Shown: in pieces, positions 53,556 through 64,000 of the stretch
Layout: each line of letters starts with the position of its first letter
How positions within the stretch are numbered: the stretch's first letter is position 1
Assembly: GCF_900168115.1 (NCBI RefSeq)
Contig: NZ_FUZC01000013.1
Span: 51,971 to 115,970 of the forward strand
Length of the DNA: 64,000 nucleotides
Source of the DNA: Salegentibacter salinarum
GTDB lineage: Bacteria > Bacteroidota > Bacteroidia > Flavobacteriales > Flavobacteriaceae
Direction: 5' to 3'
The notes under the pieces: generated by a model
What the model saw: only the letters and a program-made list of their open reading frames with translations
Told to the model about the DNA's origin: nothing
Databases searched by the model: none
Position numbers and translations under genes: made by a program

Positions 53556-55004
53556 ATGAGCTTCAACAAAGTTTACGAAAAGGAACTTTCTTTTCAGGCA
53601 AACCGGCGCAAAGCGACCGTACAATTCATCAATATTATAAGTGATCTTTGGTACGATAAATCTATTGAGCTGGTCTTATTCAGAAATCAATTACTTAACC
53701 GAAATGTAAGCGATATTCTAAATCTACACGAATATGCCGGGGAATTTGTAGAAAAACCAATTTCAATATTTGATACGGTAGAAATAGCAAAAGCAATCCA
53801 GGATATGGATTTACCACCGGCAAAATTGGATATTGGGAAATTAACTTATGAGTACCATTTAGAAGACCAGGGACATTTAAATGCAATGGCTTTTGTTTCA
53901 GATAAACTGAAAGATGCCAAAAAATATGATAAAGTAGTTCCTAAAGATGTTGTGCTGTATGGCTTTGGACGTATTGGACGTTTAGTAGCCCGGGAACTTA
54001 TGGCCAGAACCGGTAAGGGAAGTCAGTTGCGATTAAGAGCCATTGTAACCCGTGGTGCCGTAGACAAAAGCGTTCTGGAAAAACGTGCTTCTTTGCTTAA
54101 GAATGATTCAGTTCACGGGGATTTTTCAGGCACAGTGAGCATAGACGAAAAGAACAGTTCACTTATTATAAACGGTACCACCGTAAAAGTGATTTCCGCA
54201 GATAAACCTGAAGATATTGATTATACAAAATTCGGAATCAATAAAGCTTTGATTATAGACAACACCGGTGCTTTTCGGGACAAAGAAGCTTTAAGCCGGC
54301 ATTTAAAAGCAAAAGGAGCGGCAAAGGTTTTACTTTCTGCTCCCGGTAAAGGAATTCCCAATATTGTGCACGGTGTAAACCATAAAGAACATAATCCCGA
54401 TAAAATTTCAATTTTCTCTGCAGCCTCCTGTACCACCAATGCGATTACTCCGGTTTTAAAAGCGGTTCAGGATACTCTAGGCGTGGTTCATGGGCATTTA
54501 GAGACCATTCACGCCTACACGAACGACCAAAACTTGGTAGACAATATGCACAGTAAATACCGCCGTGGTCGTGCTGCTGCTCTTAATATGGTAATTACCG
54601 AAACCGGTGCCGGGAAAGCTGTAGCAAAGGCCTTACCGGTTTTTGAAGGAAAATTAACATCAAACGCAATTAGGGTTCCTGTCCCAAATGGTTCGCTTGC
54701 GATTCTAAATCTGGAAATTGAAGGTCAAACCACTGTTGAAGATGTAAATAATATTTTAAAGAAATACGCGTTGGAAGGCGAGCTGGTGGAACAAATTAAA
54801 TATTCACTGGATAATGAGTTGGTATCATCAGACATTGTGGGTTCTAACGCCCCGGCAATTTATGATAGTAAGGCTACTATAGTTTCCGCAGATAGGAAAA
54901 ATGTGATTCTTTATATTTGGTATGATAACGAATATGGTTACAGCCACCAATTAATAAGGCTGGCAAAGTATATCGCGAAAGTGAGAAGGTTTACTTATTA
55001 CTAA
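53556..55004 (+). CDS. gap: Glyceraldehyde-3-phosphate dehydrogenase, long form
   Basis: The 482-residue protein has the GapDH catalytic domain with AASCTTNAITPVLKA (nucleophile Cys about 292) and the NAD-binding start VLYGFGRIGRLVARELMART near residue 131. About 125 extra residues precede it, containing the helix-rich segment KVYEKELSFQANRRKATVQFINIISDLWYDKSIEL. Classical GapDH has about 335 residues, so this is the long Bacteroidetes-type form; the role of the extension is unknown. The enzyme makes 1,3-bisphosphoglycerate in glycolysis or runs in reverse. It is monocistronic with terminator and promoter. Confidence 0.9.
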   Translation: MSFNKVYEKELSFQANRRKATVQFINIISDLWYDKSIELVLFRNQLLNRNVSDILNLHEYAGEFVEKPISIFDTVEIAKAIQDMDLPPAKLDIGKLTYEYHLEDQGHLNAMAFVSDKLKDAKKYDKVVPKDVVLYGFGRIGRLVARELMARTGKGSQLRLRAIVTRGAVDKSVLEKRASLLKNDSVHGDFSGTVSIDEKNSSLIINGTTVKVISADKPEDIDYTKFGINKALIIDNTGAFRDKEALSRHLKAKGAAKVLLSAPGKGIPNIVHGVNHKEHNPDKISIFSAASCTTNAITPVLKAVQDTLGVVHGHLETIHAYTNDQNLVDNMHSKYRRGRAAALNMVITETGAGKAVAKALPVFEGKLTSNAIRVPVPNGSLAILNLEIEGQTTVEDVNNILKKYALEGELVEQIKYSLDNELVSSDIVGSNAPAIYDSKATIVSADRKNVILYIWYDNEYGYSHQLIRLAKYIAKVRRFTYY

Positions 55005-55029
55005 TATTTGGTATAAGCGAAATTACCGA

Positions 55030-55060
55030 AAAACCCACCTAAATTTGGTGGGTTTTCTAT
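55030..55060 (+). terminator. Rho-independent terminator after GapDH
   Basis: AAAACCCACC (55030-55039) pairs with GGTGGGTTTT (55047-55056), followed by CTATT. Confidence 0.8.
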
Positions 55061-55071
55061 TGGGAATGCTT

Positions 55072-55079
55072 TACATTTG
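55072..55079 (+). promoter_or_regulatory. -7 element (TACATTTG) upstream of the trmD unit
   Basis: Exact TAnnTTTG. A TTTG 24 nt upstream is a loose -33 match. The message would have about 110 nt of leader to the ATG at 55200. Confidence 0.4.
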
Positions 55080-55199
55080 CGCGCTCAAATTATTAATTTA
55101 AAGGAATTTATAAAAATTAGATTCAAAATAGCGAGGTCTTTTACAATAAGTAAAAAAAGAAGGCGTTCAAGCATATAAATTCCAACCAGAAAAACCCAA

Positions 55200-55784
55200 A
55201 TGATGCGTAACATTATTTTTTCAAGTTTACTTTTAATATTTTCAGTCAGTTTTTTATCGGCTCAGGATTCCTTGGCTACCTCTAATTTTATTGAAGATGA
55301 ATTTGACAATCTTATTGAATCTTCAAATAATTACCAGGGCTACAAAGTGGTAGACTATGATGCTTTAATTGAATTACGGGATAATACAAAACGCCACGTT
55401 CAGGATTTAAAGAACGAGCTTCAGGAAGAGCAAAGCACTATTTCCAGTCAAAATGAAGAAATCGAAAACCTTGAAAATCAATTAGCAGAAACCCAGGAAG
55501 ACCTTCAACGCGTAAATGAAGAAAAGGATGCGATCAAGTTTCTTGGAATGCCTTTCAGCAAAGGAAGTTATATGGCTTTAATGTGGGGGATTGTTGGTGT
55601 CCTTATCCTGGCGCTACTTTTCTTTATCTATAAGTTTAAAAACTCCAATTCGACTACCAAAGAAGCAAGACATAGACTAGACGAAACCGAAAAAGAGTTT
55701 GACCTTTATCGCGCAAAAGCTTTAGAAAAAGAACAACGTTTAGGTCGCATGCTCCAGGACGAGAAGAATAAAGCCAAGGATTAA
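55200..55784 (+). CDS. Coiled-coil membrane protein upstream of trmD
   Basis: The 194-residue protein has a signal peptide (ending SAQDS), a coiled-coil region (about 65-112: DLKNELQEEQSTISSQNEEIENLENQL-type heptads), one transmembrane helix (about 125-145, YMALMWGIVGVLILALLFFIYKF) and a charged cytoplasmic tail with a second coiled coil (EKEFDLYRAKALEKEQRL). This gene regularly sits just before trmD in flavobacteria and is often mislabelled as a tRNA methyltransferase because of that position. It is not a methyltransferase by sequence. Function unknown. Confidence 0.75.
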   Translation: MMRNIIFSSLLLIFSVSFLSAQDSLATSNFIEDEFDNLIESSNNYQGYKVVDYDALIELRDNTKRHVQDLKNELQEEQSTISSQNEEIENLENQLAETQEDLQRVNEEKDAIKFLGMPFSKGSYMALMWGIVGVLILALLFFIYKFKNSNSTTKEARHRLDETEKEFDLYRAKALEKEQRLGRMLQDEKNKAKD

Positions 55785-55836
55785 CTTTTTCTTCAGCTAA
55801 ACTTTTAATTCTCATCTTTGCATTTTATAAGAAAGT

Positions 55837-56523
55837 ATGCGCATAGATATTATAACGGTAGTGCCGGATTTGCTCAAAAGCCCTTTTGAAGCTTCAATTT
55901 TAAAAAGAGCTATAGAAAACGGCCACGTAGAAATTCAACTTCATAATTTAAGAGATTATGTTACCGACAACTACAAACAAATTGATGACTACCAATTTGG
56001 AGGTGGCGCCGGAATGGTGATGATGGTAGAACCTATAGATAAGTGTATTTCAGACCTAAAAAGTCAGCGGGATTATGATGAAGTAATTTATATGAGTCCC
56101 GATGGAGATCGTTTTGATCAAAAAACAGCAAATACACTCTCTTTAAAGGAAAACTTAATTATTCTTTGCGGACATTACAAAGGAGTGGACCAACGTGTTC
56201 GTGATCATTTTATCACTAAGGAAATATCTATTGGCGATTATGTGCTTTCCGGTGGGGAACTTGGTGCTGCGGTGGTCTGTGATGCTATTATAAGGCTTAT
56301 TCCCGGAGTTTTGGGTAATGAGACCTCTGCCCTAACTGATTCTTTTCAGGATAATTTACTGGCTCCTCCGGTTTATACAAGGCCTGCAGAATATAAGGGA
56401 TGGAAAGTTCCGGAGATTTTAACCTCGGGGAATTTTCCGAAGATAGAAGCCTGGCGGGAAGAAAAAGCCTGGGAGCGAACCAAACGCTTAAGGCCTGATC
56501 TTTTGGATGAAACAGAAAAATAA
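55837..56523 (+). CDS. trmD: tRNA (guanine-N1)-methyltransferase TrmD
   Basis: The 228-residue SPOUT-class enzyme methylates G37 next to the anticodon, preventing frameshifting. Motifs are [18 protein letters not shown] at the start, [32 protein letters not shown] and the knot loop [15 protein letters not shown] 7-of-8 -7 match (CATCTTTG, about 55812-55819) lies upstream. L19 (rplS) follows, the usual Bacteroidetes pairing. Confidence 0.96.
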   Translation: MRIDIITVVPDLLKSPFEASILKRAIENGHVEIQLHNLRDYVTDNYKQIDDYQFGGGAGMVMMVEPIDKCISDLKSQRDYDEVIYMSPDGDRFDQKTANTLSLKENLIILCGHYKGVDQRVRDHFITKEISIGDYVLSGGELGAAVVCDAIIRLIPGVLGNETSALTDSFQDNLLAPPVYTRPAEYKGWKVPEILTSGNFPKIEAWREEKAWERTKRLRPDLLDETEK

Positions 56524-56537
56524 TTGCAATTTCTCAG

Positions 56538-56567
56538 TTGCATTATAAATTAAAATTAATACTTTTG
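56538..56567 (+). promoter_or_regulatory. Textbook promoter of rplS (TTG-N19-TACTTTTG)
   Basis: TTG at 56538-56540 is 19 nt before TACTTTTG at 56560-56567, both parts matching the Bacteroidetes sigma-70-type consensus. It is the clearest promoter in the window, with a leader of about 65 nt. Confidence 0.85.
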
Positions 56568-56637
56568 CACTCGTTCTAAAATAACCTCTGGCGAGGTCCG
56601 TGAATGTTGTTTTAGATTTTACATTAAATAAGAAATT

Positions 56638-56988
56638 ATGGAATCGTTAATTAAGTACGTACAAGACGAATTCGTTGAAAGAAAAGATTTACCTGAATTT
56701 TCTGCAGGTGATACCATTACCGTGTATTACGAAATTAAAGAGGGTCAAAAAACCCGTACCCAGTTTTTTAAAGGGGTAGTAATTCAAAAAAGAGGTAGCG
56801 GTGCTTCACAAACTTTCACCATTAGAAAAATGAGTGGAACTGTTGGAGTAGAAAGAATTTTTCCTTTAAACCTTCCTGCAATTCAAAAAATTGAATTGAA
56901 CAAACGAGGAAAAGTAAGGAGAGCTCGTATTTATTACTTTAGAGAACTTACCGGGAAAAAAGCTCGTATTAAGGAAGCTAAAAGATAG
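56638..56988 (+). CDS. rplS: 50S ribosomal protein L19
   Basis: The 116-residue protein is L19 of the large subunit, near the 30S interface: MESLIKYVQDEFVERKDLPEF at the start, then GDTITVYYEIKEG, FKGVVIQKRGSGASQTFTIRK, ERIFPLNLPAIQKIE and RARIYYFRELTGKKARIKE. It has its own strong promoter and ends in a strong terminator, so it is separately expressed from trmD. Confidence 0.97.
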   Translation: MESLIKYVQDEFVERKDLPEFSAGDTITVYYEIKEGQKTRTQFFKGVVIQKRGSGASQTFTIRKMSGTVGVERIFPLNLPAIQKIELNKRGKVRRARIYYFRELTGKKARIKEAKR

Positions 56989-57011
56989 AATACATCTTAT
57001 TCAAATTATAG

Positions 57012-57038
57012 AAAGCCCCGTAACTCGGGGCTTTTTTT
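57012..57038 (+). terminator. Rho-independent terminator of rplS
   Basis: AAAGCCCCG (57012-57020) pairs with CGGGGCTTT (57026-57034), loop TAACT, followed by a run of seven T. Confidence 0.92.
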
Positions 57039-57039
57039 A

Positions 57040-59815
<2,776 letters not shown>

Positions 59816-59840
59816 ACTAGTTAGAATTTTAATAGATTAT

Positions 59841-59873
59841 AAAGCCGGGAAGTAATTTTCCGGCTTTTTTATT
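59841..59873 (+). terminator. Rho-independent terminator of icd
   Basis: AAAGCCGG (59841-59848) pairs with CCGGCTTT (59860-59867), followed by a T run and TATT. Confidence 0.85.
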
Positions 59874-59954
59874 ATTTCTTTGTTTAATGTTTTTAAACAA
59901 ATCTTAATAATTTCTGTAAATTTTTAATTTGCTCTGTTTCTACACTATCTTTAC

Positions 59955-62342
59955 ATGAAAAATTTGAACTTATCATTTCACTTTCCGCTTTTACTCTTTT
60001 TCCTATGTATCTCAATGGGAATCAATGCTCAGGAAACCTATACGCTTAAAGGAACCATCACCAACGCATCTAGTAATGAAACATTAATAGGAGTAAATGT
60101 TATTATTCCCGAAGAACAAAAAGGTGTGGTTACTAATGAATACGGTTTCTATTCCATAAAACTACCCGAAGGCACGTATACACTTGAAATTTCTTACCTG
60201 GGTTTTCAAACGATAAGCGAAACAATTACAATTTCAGAAGATACTACCTTTAATACCGAAATGACTGAAGGTTCTGAAAGTTTAGACGAGGTTGTTATAA
60301 AATCTAATAATGAAGGTATTAATATTAAGAGCCCGGAAATGAGCGTTAATAAACTTTCTATAAATACAATTCAGAAATTACCGGTTGTATTTGGTGAAGT
60401 AGATATCGTAAAATCTTTATTGCTTCTACCGGGAGTTTCTAATGCAGGAGAAGGTGCTTCGGGCTTTAATGTACGGGGTGGTGCGGTAGATCAAAACCTA
60501 ATTTTATTAGATGAAGCTACTATTTTTAATTCATCTCACCTTTTCGGTTTCTTTTCGGTTTTTAATCCAGATGCCGTAAAAGATTTAAAACTTTACAAAG
60601 GTGGAATTCCGGCCAAATATGGCGGCAGGGTATCATCGGTCCTGGATATTTACCAGCGTGACGGAAATAGTAAAGAGTTTAAAGCACAAGGCGGAATTGG
60701 GGTGATTTCAAGCAGATTACTGGCTGAAGGACCTATTGTGAAAGATAAAGGTTCCTTCCTGGTTGCTGGCCGCAGTTCGTATGCGCACTTATTTCTGAAA
60801 CTGGCCGATAATCCAAACTCTGCTTACTTCTATGATCTCAACACCAAACTGACTTATAAATTAAATGATGAAAATAAATTACTGTTTTCAGGATATTTTG
60901 GTCGCGACGTTTTTGATATCAACCAGAATTTCCTGAATACCTACGGGAATTCAGTCTTTAACCTTAGATGGAATCACGTGGTTTCAGATGATATTTTTAC
61001 CAATTTATCACTTATTTACAGTGATTATTACTACGGACTAACCCTCAATTTTGTGGGCTTCAATTGGGACAGTGGTATTAAAAATCTAAATATTAAATAT
61101 GATTTTAACCATTATTTAAACGATACTTTTCAACTAGAATACGGGCTTCATAGCACTTATCACGAATTTAACCCGGGTGAGATTGCTCCAATAGATGAAA
61201 ATTCTGGCATTAATTTCTTTAAACTTACCAATAAATATGCGCTTGAAAATGCAGCTTACTTTTCGGTAGAACATAATATTTCAGATAAACTTACGGCAGA
61301 ATATGGTCTTAGGTTTAGTAATTTTTTACGACTGGGACAGGAAAGTTTAAATGAATATGAAAATGACAACCCGATTATTTACAATGAAGCACTTGATATT
61401 TATGAGGAAGCACAACCTGTAGACCAGAATTCCTATTCCAGGTCTGAGGTTATAAAAACTTATTCCAACCTTGAACCAAGATTGGCATTAGCATATAATT
61501 TCAGCGAAAATCAGTCCTTTAAAGCGAGCTATAACAGGATGGCGCAGTATTTACATTTAATCTCTAATACCAACTCTCCCACTCCATTAGATGTGTGGGC
61601 CCCCAGTGGACCTTTTATTAAACCTCAAATTCTTGACCAATACGCACTGGGATATTTTCGAAATATTAATGACGGAAAATATAGTTTAGAGACTGAAGTT
61701 TTCTATAAGGATATTCAAAACCGTATAGATTACGTAAATGGAGCAAACCTTATCGCGAATGATAATATTGAAACTATAATTTTAAATGGGAGATCGCGGG
61801 CTTATGGTCTTGAACTTTTAGCTAAGAAAAACGAAGGGCGGTTTACCGGCTGGGTAGCCTACACTTTGTCCAGATCTGAACAACAAACTCCCGGGAGAAC
61901 GGCGGTTGAAAGCGGAATTAATAATGGAAAGTGGTACGCTACCAATTATGATAAAACACACGACATAAGTCTTACCGCCTCTTACGATTATAATAAAAAA
62001 TGGGATTTTAGCGCAAATTTTGCTTTTCAAACCGGTTTACCGGTTACGTACCCTATGGGACAATATGATTTTAACGGAATAAATGTCCCGGTTTATGGAG
62101 ATAGAAACAGTAATAGATTACCGGCCTACCACAGGCTCGATCTTTCAGCTACCTATATCCCGAAACCTAATAAAAAACAAGGTTTTCAATCTTCATGGAA
62201 TTTTGGCATTTACAATGTTTACAACAGAAAAAACGCTAATTCTATAAGTTTTAGAGAGAATGACGATACCGGAAGAAACGAATCGGCAAAATTAAGCCTG
62301 TTCGGAATTATTCCTTCCATAACCTATAATTTCAATTTTTAA
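59955..62342 (+). CDS. TonB-dependent receptor
   Basis: The 795-residue protein has a signal peptide, a CarboxypepD-reg-like domain (about 25-105: GTITNASSNETLIGVNVII, GFYSIKLPEGTYTLEISYLGF), a plug domain (about 120-225: VSNAGEGASGFNVRGGAVDQNLILLDEATIF) and a 22-strand barrel to the end, closing with an aromatic residue (FNF). Receptors of this shape import large substrates or siderophores with TonB. The DUF4249 lipoprotein gene follows after 1 bp, the usual partner in this subfamily, so the two act together. A -7-like TATCTTTA lies directly before the ATG. Confidence 0.92.
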   Translation: MKNLNLSFHFPLLLFFLCISMGINAQETYTLKGTITNASSNETLIGVNVIIPEEQKGVVTNEYGFYSIKLPEGTYTLEISYLGFQTISETITISEDTTFNTEMTEGSESLDEVVIKSNNEGINIKSPEMSVNKLSINTIQKLPVVFGEVDIVKSLLLLPGVSNAGEGASGFNVRGGAVDQNLILLDEATIFNSSHLFGFFSVFNPDAVKDLKLYKGGIPAKYGGRVSSVLDIYQRDGNSKEFKAQGGIGVISSRLLAEGPIVKDKGSFLVAGRSSYAHLFLKLADNPNSAYFYDLNTKLTYKLNDENKLLFSGYFGRDVFDINQNFLNTYGNSVFNLRWNHVVSDDIFTNLSLIYSDYYYGLTLNFVGFNWDSGIKNLNIKYDFNHYLNDTFQLEYGLHSTYHEFNPGEIAPIDENSGINFFKLTNKYALENAAYFSVEHNISDKLTAEYGLRFSNFLRLGQESLNEYENDNPIIYNEALDIYEEAQPVDQNSYSRSEVIKTYSNLEPRLALAYNFSENQSFKASYNRMAQYLHLISNTNSPTPLDVWAPSGPFIKPQILDQYALGYFRNINDGKYSLETEVFYKDIQNRIDYVNGANLIANDNIETIILNGRSRAYGLELLAKKNEGRFTGWVAYTLSRSEQQTPGRTAVESGINNGKWYATNYDKTHDISLTASYDYNKKWDFSANFAFQTGLPVTYPMGQYDFNGINVPVYGDRNSNRLPAYHRLDLSATYIPKPNKKQGFQSSWNFGIYNVYNRKNANSISFRENDDTGRNESAKLSLFGIIPSITYNFNF

Positions 62343-62343
62343 G

Positions 62344-63162
62344 ATGAAAAATTTATATATTATATCACTTTTAGCCCTTCTTTTTACTTTCACTTCCTGT
62401 GAGGAAGTAATAGATTTAGATTTGGAGGAAAGTGAACCAAGATTAGTTATTGATGCATCTATGCTCTGGTACCTGGGTACTCCTGGGAATAATCAGCAAA
62501 TAAAATTATCAGAGACCATTGGCTTTTACGAAGAAGGAGTTGAACCCGTAACTGATGCAGAAGTTATTATTAATACAGGTAATGGCGAAGAATTTATATT
62601 TGCACACCAGGAAAATGGTATATACCTGAATTCCAATTTTATTCCGGAATTTGATAAAAATTATACACTGGAAATAAATTATAATGACCAGCTTTACACG
62701 GCTACGTCCAGTTTTGTTCCTGTAGCAGGTATAGATTATATTGAGCAAAACAACGAAGGCGGGTTTACCCGGGAAGACCTTGAAGTTGAAGTATTTTTTA
62801 CCGACCCGGCCGGGCAAGACAATTTTTATCTCTTTAGCTTTAGTAATATATCTACTTCAAAATTTACCCTGGAAATTTATGAAGATGAATTTACAGACGG
62901 CAACCAGGTTTCCACTAACTATTCTAACGAAGATTTGGCCGCAGAAAATGAAATTCATATTACTATGGAAGGAATTTCAGAGGCCTTTTATAATTATCTA
63001 TACATACTTCGCTCCCAGGGAGGCAATAGCGGTGGAGGCCCGTTTCAATCCCCACCAGCAACAGTTAAAGGAAATATAGTAAACCAAACCAATCCCGAAA
63101 ATTACCCATTTGGATACTTTAGACTTTCAGAAGTCGATTCTACTACATATATTGTGCAGTAA
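62344..63162 (+). CDS. DUF4249 lipoprotein, partner of the TonB receptor
   Basis: The 272-residue protein has a lipoprotein signal (FTSCEEVIDL, lipid Cys about 19) and the DUF4249 pattern: VIDASMLWYLGTPGNNQQIKLSETIGF, VTDAEVIINTGNGEEF, a VAGIDYIEQ segment and FYLFSFSN. DUF4249 proteins accompany this TonB receptor class in Bacteroidetes and are thought to be surface-exposed, helping the receptor bind substrate, but their substrate is unknown. It overlaps no gene and is followed by the DUF6095 gene after 9 bp. Confidence 0.9.
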   Translation: MKNLYIISLLALLFTFTSCEEVIDLDLEESEPRLVIDASMLWYLGTPGNNQQIKLSETIGFYEEGVEPVTDAEVIINTGNGEEFIFAHQENGIYLNSNFIPEFDKNYTLEINYNDQLYTATSSFVPVAGIDYIEQNNEGGFTREDLEVEVFFTDPAGQDNFYLFSFSNISTSKFTLEIYEDEFTDGNQVSTNYSNEDLAAENEIHITMEGISEAFYNYLYILRSQGGNSGGGPFQSPPATVKGNIVNQTNPENYPFGYFRLSEVDSTTYIVQ

Positions 63163-63171
63163 GAAATTAAA

Positions 63172-63393
63172 ATGAAACATACTAACAAAAAAATATTAGG
63201 AAAAGGAGTTAAGTACCTGGCGTTTGCCTTGCCCCTAAGCTTAATAGGCCCTTCAGTACTGTTTACCGCATTTAATAATCAGGATCATCCATATTATATA
63301 CCTGTATTAATCGTAGGGATTATTGCTCTTATAGCAGCAATATTTTTAATGTTTCGAGGAATTATGACCATTGTAAAATCAATTTTCGACTAA
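63172..63393 (+). CDS. Small membrane protein (DUF6095-like)
   Basis: The 73-residue protein has two transmembrane helices (about 14-32 and 45-67), beginning with a basic KHTNKKILGKGVKYLAFALPL and ending TIVKSIFD. The pattern fits DUF6095 by memory. It follows the DUF4249 gene closely and may be its operon partner or an independent gene. Function unknown. Confidence 0.8.
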   Translation: MKHTNKKILGKGVKYLAFALPLSLIGPSVLFTAFNNQDHPYYIPVLIVGIIALIAAIFLMFRGIMTIVKSIFD

Positions 63394-63615
63394 AACAATA
63401 CACCTTAAAAGAACTCCCAATAAAATGAAGTTATAATACTAAGGCTTATTTATACTAATATAAGCTGAAGTTTATCAACCTGTTCTAAGCAAATAATCGA
63501 TAAATCGATAGCTCTTAAGTGCTTTCCTTTAGACTTTAATCTATCTATATACTCTATCCTATATTTATAAAATTAGTTTGAAGAAACTGGGATATTTTAT
63601 TCCTTCACTTTACCG
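63394..63615. other. Spacer between DUF6095 and the rRNA operon, nothing recognised
   Basis: AT-rich sequence with no gene or repeat. The convergent rRNA terminator starts at 63616. Confidence 0.5.
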
Positions 63616-63655
63616 CATAAAAAAAACCCTTCATCAAATGAATGATGAAGGGTTC
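63616..63655 (-). terminator. rRNA operon terminator
   Basis: On the minus strand AACCCTTCATCA pairs with TGATGAAGGGTT, followed by a run of eight T. It lies right after the 5S gene and closes the operon. Confidence 0.9.
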
Positions 63656-63660
63656 TAAAG

Positions 63661-63769
<109 letters not shown>

Positions 63770-63904
63770 GTCTTTGAGTTTGGCATAAAACGTCTTGAAA
63801 CATCCTATCCAACTCCTAATAACGTTGACATATTTAAGAAACAAAAAATAAAGAAATACTGCGGTAAGCATTCAAGTGCTTCCCATCCCTTGCAGGATAG
63901 GAAG

Positions 63905-64000
63905 CATCGCATCAAGCTTTACGGATTATTAGTACCACTCGGCTATGACATTGCTGCCTTTACACCTATGGCCTATCAACGTGGTCGTCTCCCACGGTCC
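63905..64000 (-). rRNA. rrl: 23S ribosomal RNA, 3' end only
   Basis: The minus strand reads the 23S tail: GGACCGTGGGAGACGACCAC, GTTGATAGGCCATAGGTGTA and GCCGAGTGGTACTAATAATC. The rest of the gene continues beyond the window; the 3' boundary is approximate. The spacer to 5S (about 63770-63904) holds processing-type palindromic sequence (tgcttcccatcccttgcag...). Confidence 0.92.

Overview
The window looks like chromosomal DNA of a marine Flavobacteriaceae, in the neighbourhood of Gramella, Salegentibacter and Zunongwangia. That placement is an inference from protein style, not a database result. The support comes from a type IX secretion sorting domain on a 1505-residue surface protein, a TonB receptor paired with a DUF4249 lipoprotein, DUF4835/PorD-like, PASTA and YbbR genes in flavobacterial order, promoters of the Bacteroidetes type (TAnnTTTG at -7) and mostly weak ribosome binding sites. 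No tRNA gene and no complete mobile element were seen.

Layout. 1-3.5 kb: envelope and stress genes (a truncated secreted protein, an L,D-transpeptidase, YaaA, a CIA30-like protein) separated by GT-rich intergenic repeat. 3.7-8.3 kb: a compact, AT-rich accessory island with three tightly coupled genes: a Nudix hydrolase broken by one amber codon inside its Nudix box, a 1047-residue PLD-nuclease/SF2-helicase/DUF3427 protein, and an HNH endonuclease with an N-terminal domain like the sulfur (phosphorothioate)-binding domain of ScoMcrA-type enzymes. This is the best candidate for an under-described defence system. 8.5-10.1 kb: a TIGR03643 protein and an SDR; 10.2-10.75 kb is a decayed RelE/ParE toxin-antitoxin pair. 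10.8-15.5 kb: RluD, PASTA protein, Ddl, a beta-barrel protein and CoaD. 15.7-20.3 kb: the giant secreted protein. 20.6-25.6 kb: an RprXY-like two-component system, then CoaE, a YbbR protein and a GT2 glycosyltransferase. 25.9-26.5 kb: an intact HigBA module with a palindromic operator candidate.

26.7-32.8 kb: fabI, then the conserved cluster bamD-rpoZ-coaBC-DUF4835-recN. 33.2-41.9 kb: DapA, a membrane protein, a 5'-nucleotidase split into two genes, LigA, a VOC protein, a LOG-family protein, PrmC and a GNAT. 41.9-48.7 kb: ribD, HAD and DMT transporter, YigZ, a thioesterase, DnaA, a low-molecular-weight phosphatase and an RsmI-like methyltransferase. 48.7-55 kb: a lysozyme-like protein, MltG, a GNAT, DapF, an HtrA protease and a long-form GapDH. 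55.2-59.8 kb: a coiled-coil membrane protein, TrmD, L19 and monomeric isocitrate dehydrogenase. 59.9-63.4 kb: the TonB receptor/DUF4249 pair and a DUF6095 protein. The window closes with the 3' end of an rRNA operon on the minus strand (terminator, 5S, partial 23S).

Most genes are housekeeping: CoA synthesis is spread over three loci (coaD, coaE, coaBC), and peptidoglycan precursor and remodelling functions over several (dapA, dapF, ddl, mltG, L,D-transpeptidase). The spacers carry several dispersed families of imperfect palindromes and word-like repeats, which explain most of the non-coding DNA.
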